Part shown: one piece after another, positions 45,646 through 58,575 of the stretch
Position numbering within the stretch: position 1 is the first letter of the stretch
Layout: each line of letters opens with the position of its first letter
Assembly (NCBI GenBank): GCA_949130495.1
Contig: OX422213.1
Coordinates: forward strand, 539,075,467 to 539,139,466
DNA: 64,000 nucleotides
DNA from: Sambucus nigra
Taxonomy: Eukaryota; Streptophyta; Magnoliopsida; Dipsacales; Adoxaceae
Reading direction: 5' to 3'
Position numbers and translations under genes: made by a program
The notes under the pieces: model-generated
Seen by the model: only the letters and a program-made list of their open reading frames with translations
Database searches by the model: none
Told to the model about the DNA's origin: nothing

Positions 45646-46974
45646 AGCTTAATTGATCTTTGATTTTTGCATATCATTATATTTCAAATTGTTGCGTGTC
45701 GAGGGTATCTTCTTTATCTTATGTGTGTAGGTACAAAGTCGATATCTATTGGATTACACACCCGGATGAGAAAAGCCTTGGGAGTTTCTGAAGAGCTGAA
45801 GATTTGAGGATGTCGAAGTTTGATTAGAGACATGTCATTTAGTATTCTCAGTTTGAGGGTTTAATGGGGATATTATCTTATATGTCATTTGTTTTAGGGA
45901 GATTGTATAATTCTGATTTTTTATGTATGTACTGACATAGATATAGGGGGAGATTTGTAAGGACATAATTTTATAAATGTCTGGGGTAGAATATAGGAAT
46001 TTTCAATTTTCCGTAGATCACAGTTTGTTTGTATGATACCGCTACATTAGGCACCTCATCACGATCATCCACGATGCCCTTTATCCGAATCCATGCACCC
46101 ATCTTCTTCACTCGTGCATCATGCCACATGCGACGTGCTATCAAGTGTTTTGCATTACTCCACGACGCATTATTGGTAAAATGATTTATTGGAGTTGTTT
46201 ATATTTGCATAAATATTTGGGAATTTTTCAGAGAATGTGTTTTCGAAGTCTGATTTATTCTTATCAAAAGAAGAAATTTTTCTAAGTGTAGAAGTGGAGT
46301 GCCTGGGTCGATGAGCTTGTTCAAACGAGTTCACGCTGTCGTTCGAGCGAGATAAGCATCTCGCACGATGTCGTTAGAACGACACGTGTCCTTCGTTCGA
46401 GCGAGATGCCTATCTCGTTCGATCGATGCCATCGCCTTGATTTTCGTATAAATATTTGGTCCCATTCAACATGTTTTCCAACTCTTTTTCAAACATGATT
46501 TCTGCGAAAAACTTCCTAGAAAACAGACTTCGCCTTTTGAGGTTTTATGCCTTCTTTATTCACATAAACACTCATATCTTTGTATGTGAATCGTTAAACC
46601 TTTAAGAGGATCGTTTTACTCATCTGTAGTAATTTGTGGAGAAACCGTTCTCTTTTTCATTGCTGCCCTCCTAGAGCTCTTGTGGGAGATTCCAGCCAAT
46701 GACATCGAAACCGACACCCGAGGGTATTTCGTATGTCACACTTATTTTCATTATATTATGTGTAATCGTTTTTACAAATTATAGTGAAAATAAAAAGGTT
46801 TTGCCCATTTGGGGGATTTTTCCTCATTTGTTTGGTTCGTTTCTGATTGACTGTTCTTGCATGATCATATTGATTTTAATCTCACTTAGATGCATGTTTT
46901 AGGATTTAGTTGAAAAACTAAGTTTAATTAAATAATTTCTTTATTTGAACAAACGCTCACTCTTTAAATTGGTA
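45646..46974 (+). repeat. Array unit 4
   Basis: LTR starts at 45956, TATAAATA at 46447. Its LTR end is close to that of unit 3 (CACTCATATCTTTGTATGTG variant). Confidence 0.9.
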
Positions 46975-48303
46975 AGCTTAATTGATCTTTGATTTTTGCA
47001 TATCATTATATTTCAAATTGTTGCATGTCGAGGGTATCTTCTTTATCTCATGTGTGTAGGTACAAAGTCGATATCTATTGGATTACACACCCAGATGAGA
47101 AAAGTTTTGGGAGTTTCTGAAGAGCTGAAGATTTGAGGAAGTCGAAGTTTGATTAGAGACATGTCATTTAGTATTCTCAGTTTGAGGGTTTAATGGGGAT
47201 ATTATCTTATATGTCATTTGTTTTAGGGAGATTGTATAATTCTGATTTTTTATGCATGTACTCACATAGAAATAGGGGGATATCTGTAAGGACATAATTT
47301 TATAAATGTCCGGGGTAGAATCTAGGAATTTTCTATTTTTCGTAGATCACAGTTTGTTTGTATGATACCGCTAAATTCGGCAGCTCATCACGATCATCCA
47401 CGATACCCTTTATCCGAATCCATGCACCCATCATCTTCACACCTACATCATGCTACATGCGACATGCTATCAACTGTTTCCCATTAATCAACGAAGCATT
47501 ATTGGTAAAATGATTTATTGGAGTTGTTTATATTTGCATAAATATGTGGGAGTTTTTCAGAGAATGCTTTTTCGAGGTCTGATTTATTTTTATCAAGAAC
47601 ATAAATTTTTCTAAGTGTAGAAGCGGAGGGCCTGGGTCGATGAGCATGTTCAAACGAGTTCACGCTGTCGTTCGAGCGAGATAAGCATCTCGCGCGATGT
47701 CGTTCAAACGACACGTGTCCTTCGTTCGAGCGAGATGCCTATCTCGTTCGATCGATGCCATCGCCTCGATTTTCGTATAAATATCTAGTCTCATTCAACA
47801 TGTTTTCCAAGTCTTTTTCAAACATGATTTCTACGAAAAACTTCCTAGAAAACAGACTTCGCCTTTTAAGGTTTTATGCCTTCTTTATTCACATAAACAC
47901 TCCTATCTATGTATGTGAATCGTTAAACCTTCAAGAGGATCGTTTTACTCATCTGTAGTAATTTGTGGAGAAATCGTTCTGTTTTTCATTGCTGCCCACC
48001 TAGAGCTCTTGTGGGAGATTCCAGCCAATGACATCGAAACCGACACCCGAGGGTATTTCGTATGTCACACTTAGTTTCATTATAATCCGTGTAACCGTTT
48101 TTACAAATTATAGTGAAAATAAAAAGGTTTCGCCCCTTTGGGGGATTATTCCTCATTTGTTTGGTTCGTTTGTGATTGAATGTTCTTGCATGATCATATT
48201 GATTTTAATCTCACTTAGATGCATGTTTTAGGATTTAATTTAAAAACTAAGTTTAATTAAATAATTTCTTTATTTGAACAAACGCGCACTCTTTAAATTG
48301 GTA
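46975..48303 (+). repeat. Array unit 5
   Basis: LTR starts at 47285, TATAAATA at 47776. Carries the GCGACATGCTATC variant also found in units 6 and 10. Confidence 0.9.
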
Positions 48304-49632
48304 AGCTTAATTGATCTTTGATTTTTGCATATCATTATATTTCAAATTGTTGCGTGTCAAGGGTATCTTCTTTATCTCATGTGTGTAGGTACAAAGTCGA
48401 TATCTATTGGATTACACACCCGGATGAGAAAAGTTTTGGGAGTTTCTGAGGAGCTGAAGATTTGAGGATGTCGAAGTTTGATTAGAGACATGTCATTTAG
48501 TATTCTCAGTTTGAGGGTTTAATGGGGATATTATCTTATATGTCATTTGTTTTAGGGAGATTGTATAATTACTATTTTTTATGTATATACTCACATAGAT
48601 ATAGGGGGAGATTTGTAAGGACATAATTTTATAAATGTCCGGGGTAGAATCTAGGAATTTTCTATTTTTCGTAGATCACAGTTTGTTTGTATGATATCGC
48701 TACATTCGGCACCTCATCACGATCATCCACGATGCCCTTTATCCGAATCCATGCACCCATCATCTTCACACCTGCATCATGCTACATGCGACATGCTATC
48801 AACTGTTTCCCATTAATCCACGAAGCATTATTGGTAAAATGATTTATTGGAGTTGTTTATATTTGCATAAATATTTGGGAGTTTTTCAGAGAATGTTTTA
48901 TCGAAGTCCGATTTATTTTTATCAAGAGCAGAAATTTTTCTAGGTGTAGAAGCGGAGTGCCTCGGTCGAAGTGCATGTTCAAACGAGTTCACACTGTCGT
49001 TCGTGCGAGATAAGCATCTCGCGAGATGTCGTTCGAACGACACGTGTCCTTCATTCGAGTGAGATGCCTATCTCGTTCGAGCGATGCCATCGCCTCGATT
49101 TTTGTATAAATATCTGGTCACATTCTACATGTTTTCCAAGTCTTTTTTAAACATGATTTCTGCGAAAAACTTCCTAGAAAACAGACTTCGCCTTTTGAGG
49201 TTTTATGCCTTCTTTATTCACATAAACACTCCAATCTATGTATGTGAATCGTTAAACCTTCAAGAGGATCGTTTTACTCATCTGTAGTAATTTGTGGAGA
49301 AACCGTTCTCTTTTTCATTGTTTCCCACCTAGAGCTCTTGTGGGAGATTCCTGCCAATGACATCGAAACCGACACCCGAGGGTATTTCGTATGTCACACT
49401 TATTTTCATTATAATTCGTGTAACCGTTTTTACAAATTATACTGAAAATAAAAAGGTTTTACCCCTTTGGGGGATTTTTCCTCATTTGTTTGGTTCGTTT
49501 GTGATTGACTATTCTTGCATGATCATATTGATTTTAATCACACTTAGATGCATGTTTTAGGATTTAATTGAAAAACTAAGTTTAATTAAATAATTTCTTT
49601 ATTTGAACAAACGTGCACTCTTTAAATTGGTA
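48304..49632 (+). repeat. Array unit 6
   Basis: LTR starts at 48614, TATAAATA at 49105. Confidence 0.9.
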
Positions 49633-50960
49633 AGCTTAATTGATCTTTGATTTTTGCATATCATTATATTTCAAATTGTTGCGTGTCAAGGGTATCTTCT
49701 TTATCTCATGTGTGTAGGTACAAAGTCGATATCTATTGGATTACACACCCAGATGAGAAAAGCTTTGGGAGTTTCTGAAGAGCCGAAGATTTGAGGATGT
49801 CGAAGTTTGATTAGAGACATGTCATTTAGTATTCTCAGTTTGAGGGTTTAATGGGGATATTATCTTATATGTCATTTATTTTTGGGAGATTGTATAATTC
49901 CGATTTTTTATGTATGTACTGACATAGATATAGGGAAGATTTGTAAGGACATAATTTTATAAATGTCAGGGGTAGAATCTAGGAATTTTCTATTTTTCGT
50001 AGATCACGGTTTGTTTGTATGATACCGCTACATTTGGCACCTCATCACGATCATCCACGATGCCCTTTATCAGAATCCATGCACCCATCATCTTCACACA
50101 TGCATCATGCTACATGTGACCTGCTATCAACTATTTCCCATTACTCCACGACGCATTATTGGTAAAATGATTTATTGGAGTTGTTTATATTTGCATAAAT
50201 ATTTGGGAATTTTTCAGAGAATGTTTTTTCGAAGTCTGATTTATTTTTATCAAAAGCAGAAATTTTTCTAAGTGTAGAAGCGGAATGCCTCGGTTGATGA
50301 GCATGTTCAAACGAGATCACGCTATCGTTCGAGCGAGATAAGCATCTCGCGCGATGTCGTAAGAACGACACGAGTCCTTCGTTCGAGTGAGATGCCTATC
50401 TCGTTCGAGCGATGCCATCGCCTCAATTTTCGTATAAATATCTGGTCACATTCTACATGTTTTCCAAGTCATTTTCAAACATTATTTCTGCGAAAAACTT
50501 CCCAGAAAATAGACTTCACCTTTTAAGGTTTTATGCCTTCTTTATTCACATAAACACTCCTATCTATGTATGTGAATCGTTAAACCTTCAAGAGGATCGT
50601 TTTTCTCATCTCTGGTAATTTATGGAGAAACCGTTCTCTTTTTCATTGCTGCCCACCTAGAGCTCTTGTCGGAGATTCCAGCCAATGACATCGAAATCGA
50701 CACCCGAGGGTATTTCGTATGTCACACTTATTTTCATTATAATCCGTGTAACCGTTTTTACAAATTATAGTGAAAATAAAAAGGTTTGGCCCCTTTGGGG
50801 GATTTTTCCTTATTTGTGTGGTTCGTTTGTGATTGACTATTCTTGCATGATCCTATTGATTTTAATCACACTTAGATGCATGTTTTAGGATTTAATTGAA
50901 AAACTATGTTTAATTAAATAATTTCTTTATTTGAACAAACGCGCACTCTTTAAATTGGTA
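49633..50960 (+). repeat. Array unit 7
   Basis: LTR starts at 49942, TATAAATA at 50433. Shares AGGTTTGGCCCCTTT and ACTATGTTTAA variants with unit 8. Confidence 0.9.
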
Positions 50961-52289
50961 AGCTTAATTGATCTTTGATTTTTGCATATCATTATATTTC
51001 AAATTGTTGTGTGTTAAGGGTATCTTCTTTATCTCATGTGTGTAGGTACAGAGTCGATATCTATTGGATTACACACCCTGATGAGAAAAGCTTTGGGAGT
51101 TTCTGAAGAGCTGAAGATTTGAGGATGTCGAAGTTCGATTAGAGACATGTCATTTAGTATTCTCAGTTTGAGGGTTTAATGGGGATATTATCTTATATGT
51201 CATTTGTTTTAGGGAGATTGTATAATGCCGATTTTCTATGTATGTGCTGACATAGATATACGGGGAAATTTGTAACGACATAATTTTATAAATGTCCGGG
51301 GTAGAATGTAGGAATTTTTTATTTTCCGTAGATCACAGTTTGTTTGTACGATACCGCTAAATTCGGAAGCTCATCACGATCATCCACGATCCCCTATATC
51401 CGAATACATGCACCCATCATCTCCACACATGCATCATACTACATGCGACGTGTTATCAACTGTTTCCCATTACTCCACGACGCATTATTGGTAAAATGAC
51501 TTATTGGAGTTGTTTATATTTGCATAAATATTTGGGAATTTTTCAGAAAATGTTTTTTCGAAGTCTGATTTATTTTTATCAAAAGCAGAAATTTTTCTAA
51601 GTGTAGAAGCGAAGTGCGTCGGTCGTTGAGCATGTTCAAACGAGATCACCCTGTCGTTCAAGCGAGATAAGCATCTCGCGCGATGTCGTTAGAACGACAT
51701 CTGTCCTTCGTTCGAGCGAGATGCCTATATCGTTCGAGCGATGCCATCGCCTCAATTTTCGTATAAATATCTGGTCACATTCTACATGTTTTCCAAGTCT
51801 TTTTCAAACATGATTTCTGCAAAAAACTTCCAAGAAAATAGACTTCGCCTTTTAAGGTTTTATGCCTTCTTTATTCACATAAACACTCCTATCTATGTAT
51901 GTGAATCGTTAAACCTTCAAGAGGATCGTTTTACTCATCTGTAGTAATTTGTGGAGAAACCGTTCACTTTTTCATTGTTGCCCACCTAGAGCTCTTGTGG
52001 CAGATTCCAGCCAATGACATCGAAATCGACACCCGAGGGTATTTCGTATGTCACACTTATTTTCTTTATAATCCGTGTAACCGTTTTTACAAATAATAGT
52101 GAAAATAAAAAGGTTTGGCCCCTTTGGGGGATTTTTCCTTATTTGCGTGGTTCGTTTGTGATTGACTGTTCTTGCATGATCATATTGATTTTAATCACAC
52201 TTAGATGCATATTTTAGGATTTAATTGAAAAACTATGTTTAATTAAATAATTTCTTTATTTGAACAAACGCGCACTCTTTAAATTGGTA
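50961..52289 (+). repeat. Array unit 8
   Basis: LTR starts at 51271 (TGTAACGAC), TATAAATA at 51762. The internal part shares GTGTTAAGGG and GTACAGAGTC variants with unit 9. Confidence 0.9.
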
Positions 52290-53618
52290 AGCTTAATTGA
52301 TCTTTGATTTTTGCATATCATTATATTTCAAATTGTTGTGTGTTAAGGGTATCTTGTTTATCTCATGTGTGTAGGTACAGAGTCGATATCTATTGGATTA
52401 CACACCCTGATGAGAAAAGCTTTGGGAGTTTCTGAAGAGCTGAAGATTTGAGGATGTCGAATTTCGATTAGAGACAGGTCTTTTAGTATTCTCAGTTTGA
52501 GGGTTTAATGGGGATATTATCTTATATGTCATTTGTTTTAGGGAGATTGTATAATGCCGATTTTCTATGTATGTACTGACATAGATATAGGGGGAGATTT
52601 GTAACGACATAATTTTATAAATGTCCGGGGTAGAATGTAGGAATTTTCTATTTTCCGTAGATCACAGTTTGTTTGTACGATACCGCTAAATTCGGCAGCT
52701 CATCACGATCATCCACGATGCCCTTTATCCGAATACATGCACCCATCATCTCCACACATGCATCATGCTACATGCGACGTGTTATCAACTGTTTCCCATT
52801 ACTCCACGACGCATTATTGGTAAAATGACTTATTGGAGTTGTGTATATTTGCATAAATATTTGGGAATTTTTCAGAAAATGTTTTTTCGAAGTTTGATTT
52901 ATTTTTATCGAAAGAAGAAATTTTTCTAAGTGTAGAAGCGAAGTGCCTCGGTCGATGAGCATGTTCAAACGAGATCCCGCTGTCGTTCGATCGAGATAAG
53001 CATCTCGCGCGATGTCGTTAGAACGACACGTGTCCTTCGTTCGAGCGAGATGCCTATCTCGTTCGAGCGATGCCATCGCTTCAATTTTCGTATAAATATC
53101 TGGTCACATTCTACATGTTTTCCAAGTCTTTTTCAAACATGATTTCTGCGAAAAACTTCCAAGAAAATAGACTTCGCCTTTTAAGGTTTTATGCCTTCTT
53201 TATTCACATAAACACTCCTATCTATGTATGTGAATCGTTAAACATTCAAGAGGATCTTTTTACTCATCTGTAGTAATATGTGGAGAAACCGTTCTCTTTT
53301 TCATTGCTGGCCACCTAGAGCTCTTGTGGGAGATTCCAGCCAATGACATCGAAACTGACACCCTTGGGTATTTCGTATGTCACACTTATTTTCATTATAA
53401 TCCGTGTAATAATTTTTACAAATTATAGTGAAAATAAAAAGGTTTTGCCCCTTTGGGGGATTTTTCCTCATTTGTGTGGTTCGTTTGTGATTGACTGTTC
53501 TTGCATGATCATATTGATTTTAATCTCACTTAGATGCATGTTTTAGGATTTAATTGAAAAACTAAGTTTAATTAAATAATTTCTTTATTTCAACAAACGT
53601 GCACTCTTTAAATTGGTA
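52290..53618 (+). repeat. Array unit 9
   Basis: LTR starts at 52600 (TGTAACGAC), TATAAATA at 53091. Confidence 0.9.
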
Positions 53619-54947
53619 AGCTTAATTGATCTTTGATTTTTGCATATCATTATATTTCAAATTGTTGCGTGTCAAGGGTATATTCTTTATCTCATGTGTG
53701 TAGGTACAAAGTCGATATCTATTGGATTCCACACCCGGATGAGAAAAGTTTTGGGAGTTTCTGAAGAGCTGAAGATTTGAGGATGTCGAAGTTTGATTAG
53801 AGACATGTCATTTAGTATTCTCAGTTTGAGGGTTTAATGGGTATATTATCTTATATGTCATTTGTTTTAGGGAGATTGTATAATTTTGATTTTTTATGTA
53901 TGTACTAACATAGATATAGGGGGAGATTTGTAAGGACATAATTTTATAAATGTTCGGGGTAGAATCTCGGAATTTTCTATTTTTCGTAGATCACAGTTTG
54001 TTTGTATGATACCGCTAAGTTCGGAACCTCATCACGATCATCCACGATGCCCTTTATCCGAATCCATGCACCCATCATCTTCACACCTGCATCATGCTAC
54101 ATGCGACATGCTATCAACTGTTTCCCATTACTCCACGAAGCATTATTGGTAAAATGATTTATTGGAGTTGTTTGTATTTGCATAAATATTTGGGAGTTTT
54201 TCAGAGAATGTTTTTTCGAAGTCTGATTTATTTTTATCAAGAGCAGAAATTTTTCTAAGTGTAGAAGAGGAGTGCCTCGATCGATGAGCATGTTCAAACG
54301 AGATCACGCTGTCGTTCGAGCGAGATAAGCATCTCGCGCGATGTCGTTAGAACGACACGTGTCCTTAGTTCGAGCGAGATGCCTATCTCGTTCGAGCGAT
54401 GCCATCGCCTCAATTTTCGTATAAATATCTGGTCACATTCTACATGTTTTCCAAGTCTTTTTCAAACATGATTTCTGCGAAATCCTTCCTAGAAAACAGA
54501 CTTCGCCTTTTAAGGTTTTATGCCTTCTTTATTCACATAAACACTCCTATCTATGTATGTGAATCGTTAAACCTTCAAGAGGATCGTTTTTCTCATCTGT
54601 AGTAATTTGTGGAGAAACTGTTCTCTTTTTCATTGCTGCCCTCCTAGAGCTCTTGTGAGAGATTCCATCCAATGACATCGAAATCGACACCCGAGGGTAT
54701 TTCGTATGTCACACTTATTTTCATTATAATCCGTGTAACCATTTTTACAAATTATAGTGAAAATAAAAAGGTTTTTCCCCTTTGGGGGATTTTTCCTCAT
54801 TTGTGTGGTTCGTTTGTGATTGACTGTTCTTGCATGATCATATTTATTTTAATCACATTTAGATGCATGTTTTAGGATTTAATTGAAAAACTAAGTTTAA
54901 TTAAATAATTTCTTTATTTGAACAAACGCGCACTCTTTAAATTGGTA
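53619..54947 (+). repeat. Array unit 10
   Basis: LTR starts at 53929, TATAAATA at 54420. Confidence 0.9.
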
Positions 54948-56266
54948 AGCTTAATTGATCTTTGATTTTTGCATATCATTATATTTCAAATTGTTGCGTG
55001 TTAAGTGTATCTTCTTTATCTCATGTGTGTAGGTACAAAGTCGATATCTATTGGATTACACACCCTGATGGGAAAATCTTTGGGAGTTTCTGAAGAGCTG
55101 AAGATTTGAGGATGTCGAAGTTCGATTAGAGACATGTCATTTAGTATTCTCAGTTTGAGGGTTTAATGGGGATATTATCTTATATGTCATTTGTTTTAGG
55201 GAGATTGTATAATTCCGATTTTCTATGTATGTACCGACATAGATATAGGGGGAGATTTGTAACGACATAATTTTATAAATGTCCGGGGTAGAATGTTGGA
55301 ATTTTCTATTTTCCGTAGATCACAGTTTGTTTGTATGATACCGCTAAATTCGGCACCTCATCACGATCATCCACGATGCCCTTTATCCGAATCCATGCAC
55401 CCATCATCGCCAGACATGCATCATGCTACAAGCGACGTGCTATCAACTGTTTCCCATTACTCCACGACGCATTATTGGTAAAATGATTTATTGGAGTTGT
55501 TTATATTTGCATAAATATTTGGGAATTTTTCAGAAAATGTTTTCGAAGTCTGATTTATTTTTATCAAAAGAATTTTTTTTTCTAAGTGTAGAAGCGGAGT
55601 GCCTCGGTCGATGAGCATGTTCAAACGAGTTCACGTTGTCGTTCGAGCGAGATAAGCATCTCGCGCGATGTCGTTCGAATGACACGTGTCCTTCGTTCGA
55701 GTGAGATGCCTATCTCGTTCGAGCGATTCCATCGCCTCGATTTTCGTATAAATATCTAGTCCCATTCAACATGTTTTCCAAGTCTTTTTCAAACATGATT
55801 TCTGCGAAAAACTTCCTAGAAAACAGACTTCGCCTTTTAAGGTTTTATGCCTTCTTTATTCACATAAACACTCCTATCTATGTATGTTAATCGTTAAACC
55901 TTCAAGTGGATCGTTTTACTCATCTGTAGTAATTTGTGGAGAAACCATTCTCTTTTTCATTGCTGCCCACCTAGAGCTCTTGTGGGAGTTTCCAGTCAAT
56001 GACATCGAAACCGACACCCGAGGGTATTTCGTATGTCACACTTAGTTTCATTATAATCCGTGTAACCATTTTTACAAATTATAGTGAAAATAAAAAGGTT
56101 TTGCCCATTTGGGGGATTTTTCCTCATTTGTGTGTTTCGTTTGTGATTGACTGTTCTTGCATGATCATATTGATTTCAATCACACCTAGATGCATGTTTT
56201 ATGATTTAATTGAAAAACTAAGTTTAATTAAATAATTTCTTTATTTATACAAATGCGCACTCTTCA
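54948..56266 (+). repeat. Array unit 11 (last)
   Basis: LTR starts at 55258 (TGTAACGAC), TATAAATA at 55747. It ends as GCGCACTCTTCA, with a CA terminus instead of the TTAAATTGGTA seen at inner junctions. This is probably the true LTR end next to the old flank. Confidence 0.88.
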
Positions 56267-56969
56267 TTTAAGCTAGTATTTAGTATTTAATTCTCACGGG
56301 TCTCCAATGGGCCTAATTTTGGATCCCCAAATAAGCCATTAATGCTACCCAAATCCTTCCAAAAATTATCCCTGTGGGATACACATCTCAGTGGCTAAGT
56401 TTGGCACCGTAAAAATACCACTTCGAGTTTCTGTGTTCCCCCACTATATAGTCTAATAGTACGAAGTCATAACATAAAAATAATTCACAATGTTATTATT
56501 AGATTTATATGTGGTTCACACATCATTTAAATTCTCGATTTAATTGCGTTTATAACACGAAATATATAATTTATGTAAATCATAAAATAACCTAAAAGAG
56601 TAAATTTAAAATAATTATTAAACAAACAATTATTTACTTAATTAAAAATACTTGATATTATAGGGTGATTATTGGTTGGTTTAAAAGTATTTGGCCTATA
56701 ACAATACCATACCAAATTTTTTTTCGTATATTCGATTTTAGTAATTTTGGTTTTCGATTTTTAGTAAACTCTTTACAATACCATACCTTATAAATCTAGT
56801 TTTTTTTTTTTATCATTTTTATGATTTTGGGGTTTTTGGTATCTTTTGTTTCGATTATCTTAACACACAAACTATTAAATAACCTACATTCTTTTTTATA
56901 TTCCATTCACTTAAATTATCAATTTACACAATTTCCTCACTTGAGAATTGAAGATAACTCATACTAGAG

Positions 56970-57019
<50 letters not shown>
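56267..57019. other. AT-rich flank right of the array
   Basis: No gene is visible. It ends in a compound (CA)n(TA)n microsatellite at about 56973-57019. Confidence 0.5.
56973..57019. repeat. (CA)n(TA)n compound microsatellite
   Basis: About 18 CA repeats followed by five TA repeats, directly before a possible Helitron end. Confidence 0.9.
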
Positions 57020-57050
57020 CTAGCGGATGCCCGTGCTCGAGGGCACGGTG
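57020..57050 (-). mobile_element. Possible Helitron 3' terminus
   Basis: On the minus strand a hairpin (CCGTGC paired with GCACGG, loop of six) is followed a few bases later by CTAG and then T. Helitrons end in a GC-rich hairpin before CTRR and insert between A and T. The other end was not found, and the helicase gene is absent. Confidence 0.4.
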
Positions 57051-58575
57051 ATAAATTTGTCCCGGTGATAAAACTTAGCCCATAATAGCCAGTCATTTTT
57101 TAGAAAAAAAAACTTTTAAAAGAATAAAAATAAAAAAAAATTAAAAATTATTATTTTTTAAATATTTTAATAATAAAATAATAATGTATGTATGTATGTA
57201 TGTATGTATGCATGCATGTGTATGTATGCAATCATGCAACACATAAAATGCCATGCATGTCTTATCATACATGAGTTACTATTCATAACACCATTATCCC
57301 ATGTGTGTGTATATATATATATATATATTCTAAAAGTAATGGTTAAGGTCAGGCTCAATTATAAAATTTTCGATAAATGAATATAAATAATGATAAAAAT
57401 TTACATATATAATAAAAATGTGTATTTAATGCATATTAAATTGGTATTTTGATATGATAGTTTCGGTTTTTTGTTTTTACATGGAAAATTGGGTAAATTT
57501 CTTTTTAAATGCCTATATTAAAATATATCACAAAGTTTAGGATAATTGTTTTCTGTAATTTCAGTTACACGTACTGAAAATTCATAAATTAAAATCATAT
57601 TTTTCGGACCAAAAAATTATCAAATCGTACTCTAAACCACCCTTAATTAACACACAATTTCCCTTCTCGAAATCTCCCATTATTTGACAATGTATTGGTG
57701 GGTGACAATTTTATACCCCTTTCACGATGCTCATAGACCATTGCAATATTTATTCAAGAATATCCAATTTTCTCATTTGTGATACAACTTAATTTAATGT
57801 TATTATTTCTTAACAATGTTAATGAATGAAAATTTGCAAGTGTTATGATGCAAGTACATATACACTATAAAAAGTTACTAACGTGACAGTAACAACCTAC
57901 ACATGCAATCACCTGTATATATAGAACCTAAAAATATTTTTTCACTAAAAAGGTTATACACGCCTGTTGATTGGAATTTAATGATTGAAAAGTCCAAAAA
58001 GTATAATTTTGGAAAGGCAGTAGCACTAGTTATTTCCAAAAATAAAACACCTTATTTTAAGATAAAAAAACTCTATTCATAAAAGAAATGTAAAAATGGT
58101 ATTTTGAAAATAATAATTTTTTTATAAGGAACGAAATAAATAGGACCATTTTCATGAAAGAAAAGTTGATTGTCCGACAACCATAGCCTTAACTCAAACT
58201 TGATTTTGTATTTTTAATATAATGGTAAAATTCTTAATTTTTAAAAATAAAATCAACTTTGAAAATAGGTATTATTTTTACAAAACTAAAGTTGAACGTC
58301 TTATATTTATAACCAATATTTTTTAAATTCCTAAAAGTTCATAATCTATAATTTAATAGTAAAGATATATATAATTCAAGATATTTCCAAACGGTTTTAG
58401 ATAAAGAAACAAATTTTCCATTCAATGGATTGGAAATTAGAATATTCCTAAAATTGAATTCTCAAGAATAATATAATAATAATTCTTGATGAAAGTAAAA
58501 ATATACTTCGATCCCTGATGGAAGTAACACTTGGTCAAAGGGATGAAGATTCGGCCAAAAATATGAACAACTGGA
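57051..58575. other. AT-rich region, no gene seen
   Basis: It contains an (ATGT)n microsatellite at about 57186-57230 and TA runs near 57309. The region may be the body of a Helitron or ordinary intergenic DNA. Confidence 0.4.

Larger units (their letters stand above)
41664..56266 (+). repeat. Tandem array of 11 units of about 1,328 bp: copia-like internal 3' fragment plus LTR
   Basis: Eleven head-to-tail units begin at 41664, 42991, 44318, 45646, 46975, 48304, 49633, 50961, 52290, 53619 and 54948; the last ends at 56266. Each has about 310 bp of internal sequence ending in a polypurine tract (ATAGGGGGAGATT or variants), then a TGTAAGGACATAA start of an LTR of about 1 kb. The LTR carries a dyad with a G-box, a TATA box and an end near GCGCACTCTT. 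Between units stand AAATTGGTA and AGCTTAATTG, where TTGGTA may be the first bases of a deleted Met-type primer site. No coding domain is present. Unit length varies by only 1-2 bp except for the last. Confidence 0.93.

Noticed and set aside
42442..55900. A 67-codon open frame (MPSPRFSYKYLV...) recurring in most array units.
   Set aside because: Its ATG lies upstream of the TATA box, several units lack the start, and it has no known domain. Its conservation follows from recent duplication of the units.
42700..56235. A second recurring frame (MTSKPTPEGISYV...) in the array units.
   Set aside because: Same reasoning: it repeats because the DNA repeats, and the copies differ without sign of coding constraint.
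41664..56266. Array read as a CRISPR-like or classical centromeric satellite.
   Set aside because: Units are 1.3 kb with LTR, polypurine tract and TATA box, in plant DNA; there are no short repeats with spacers, and the length is not that of usual centromeric monomers.
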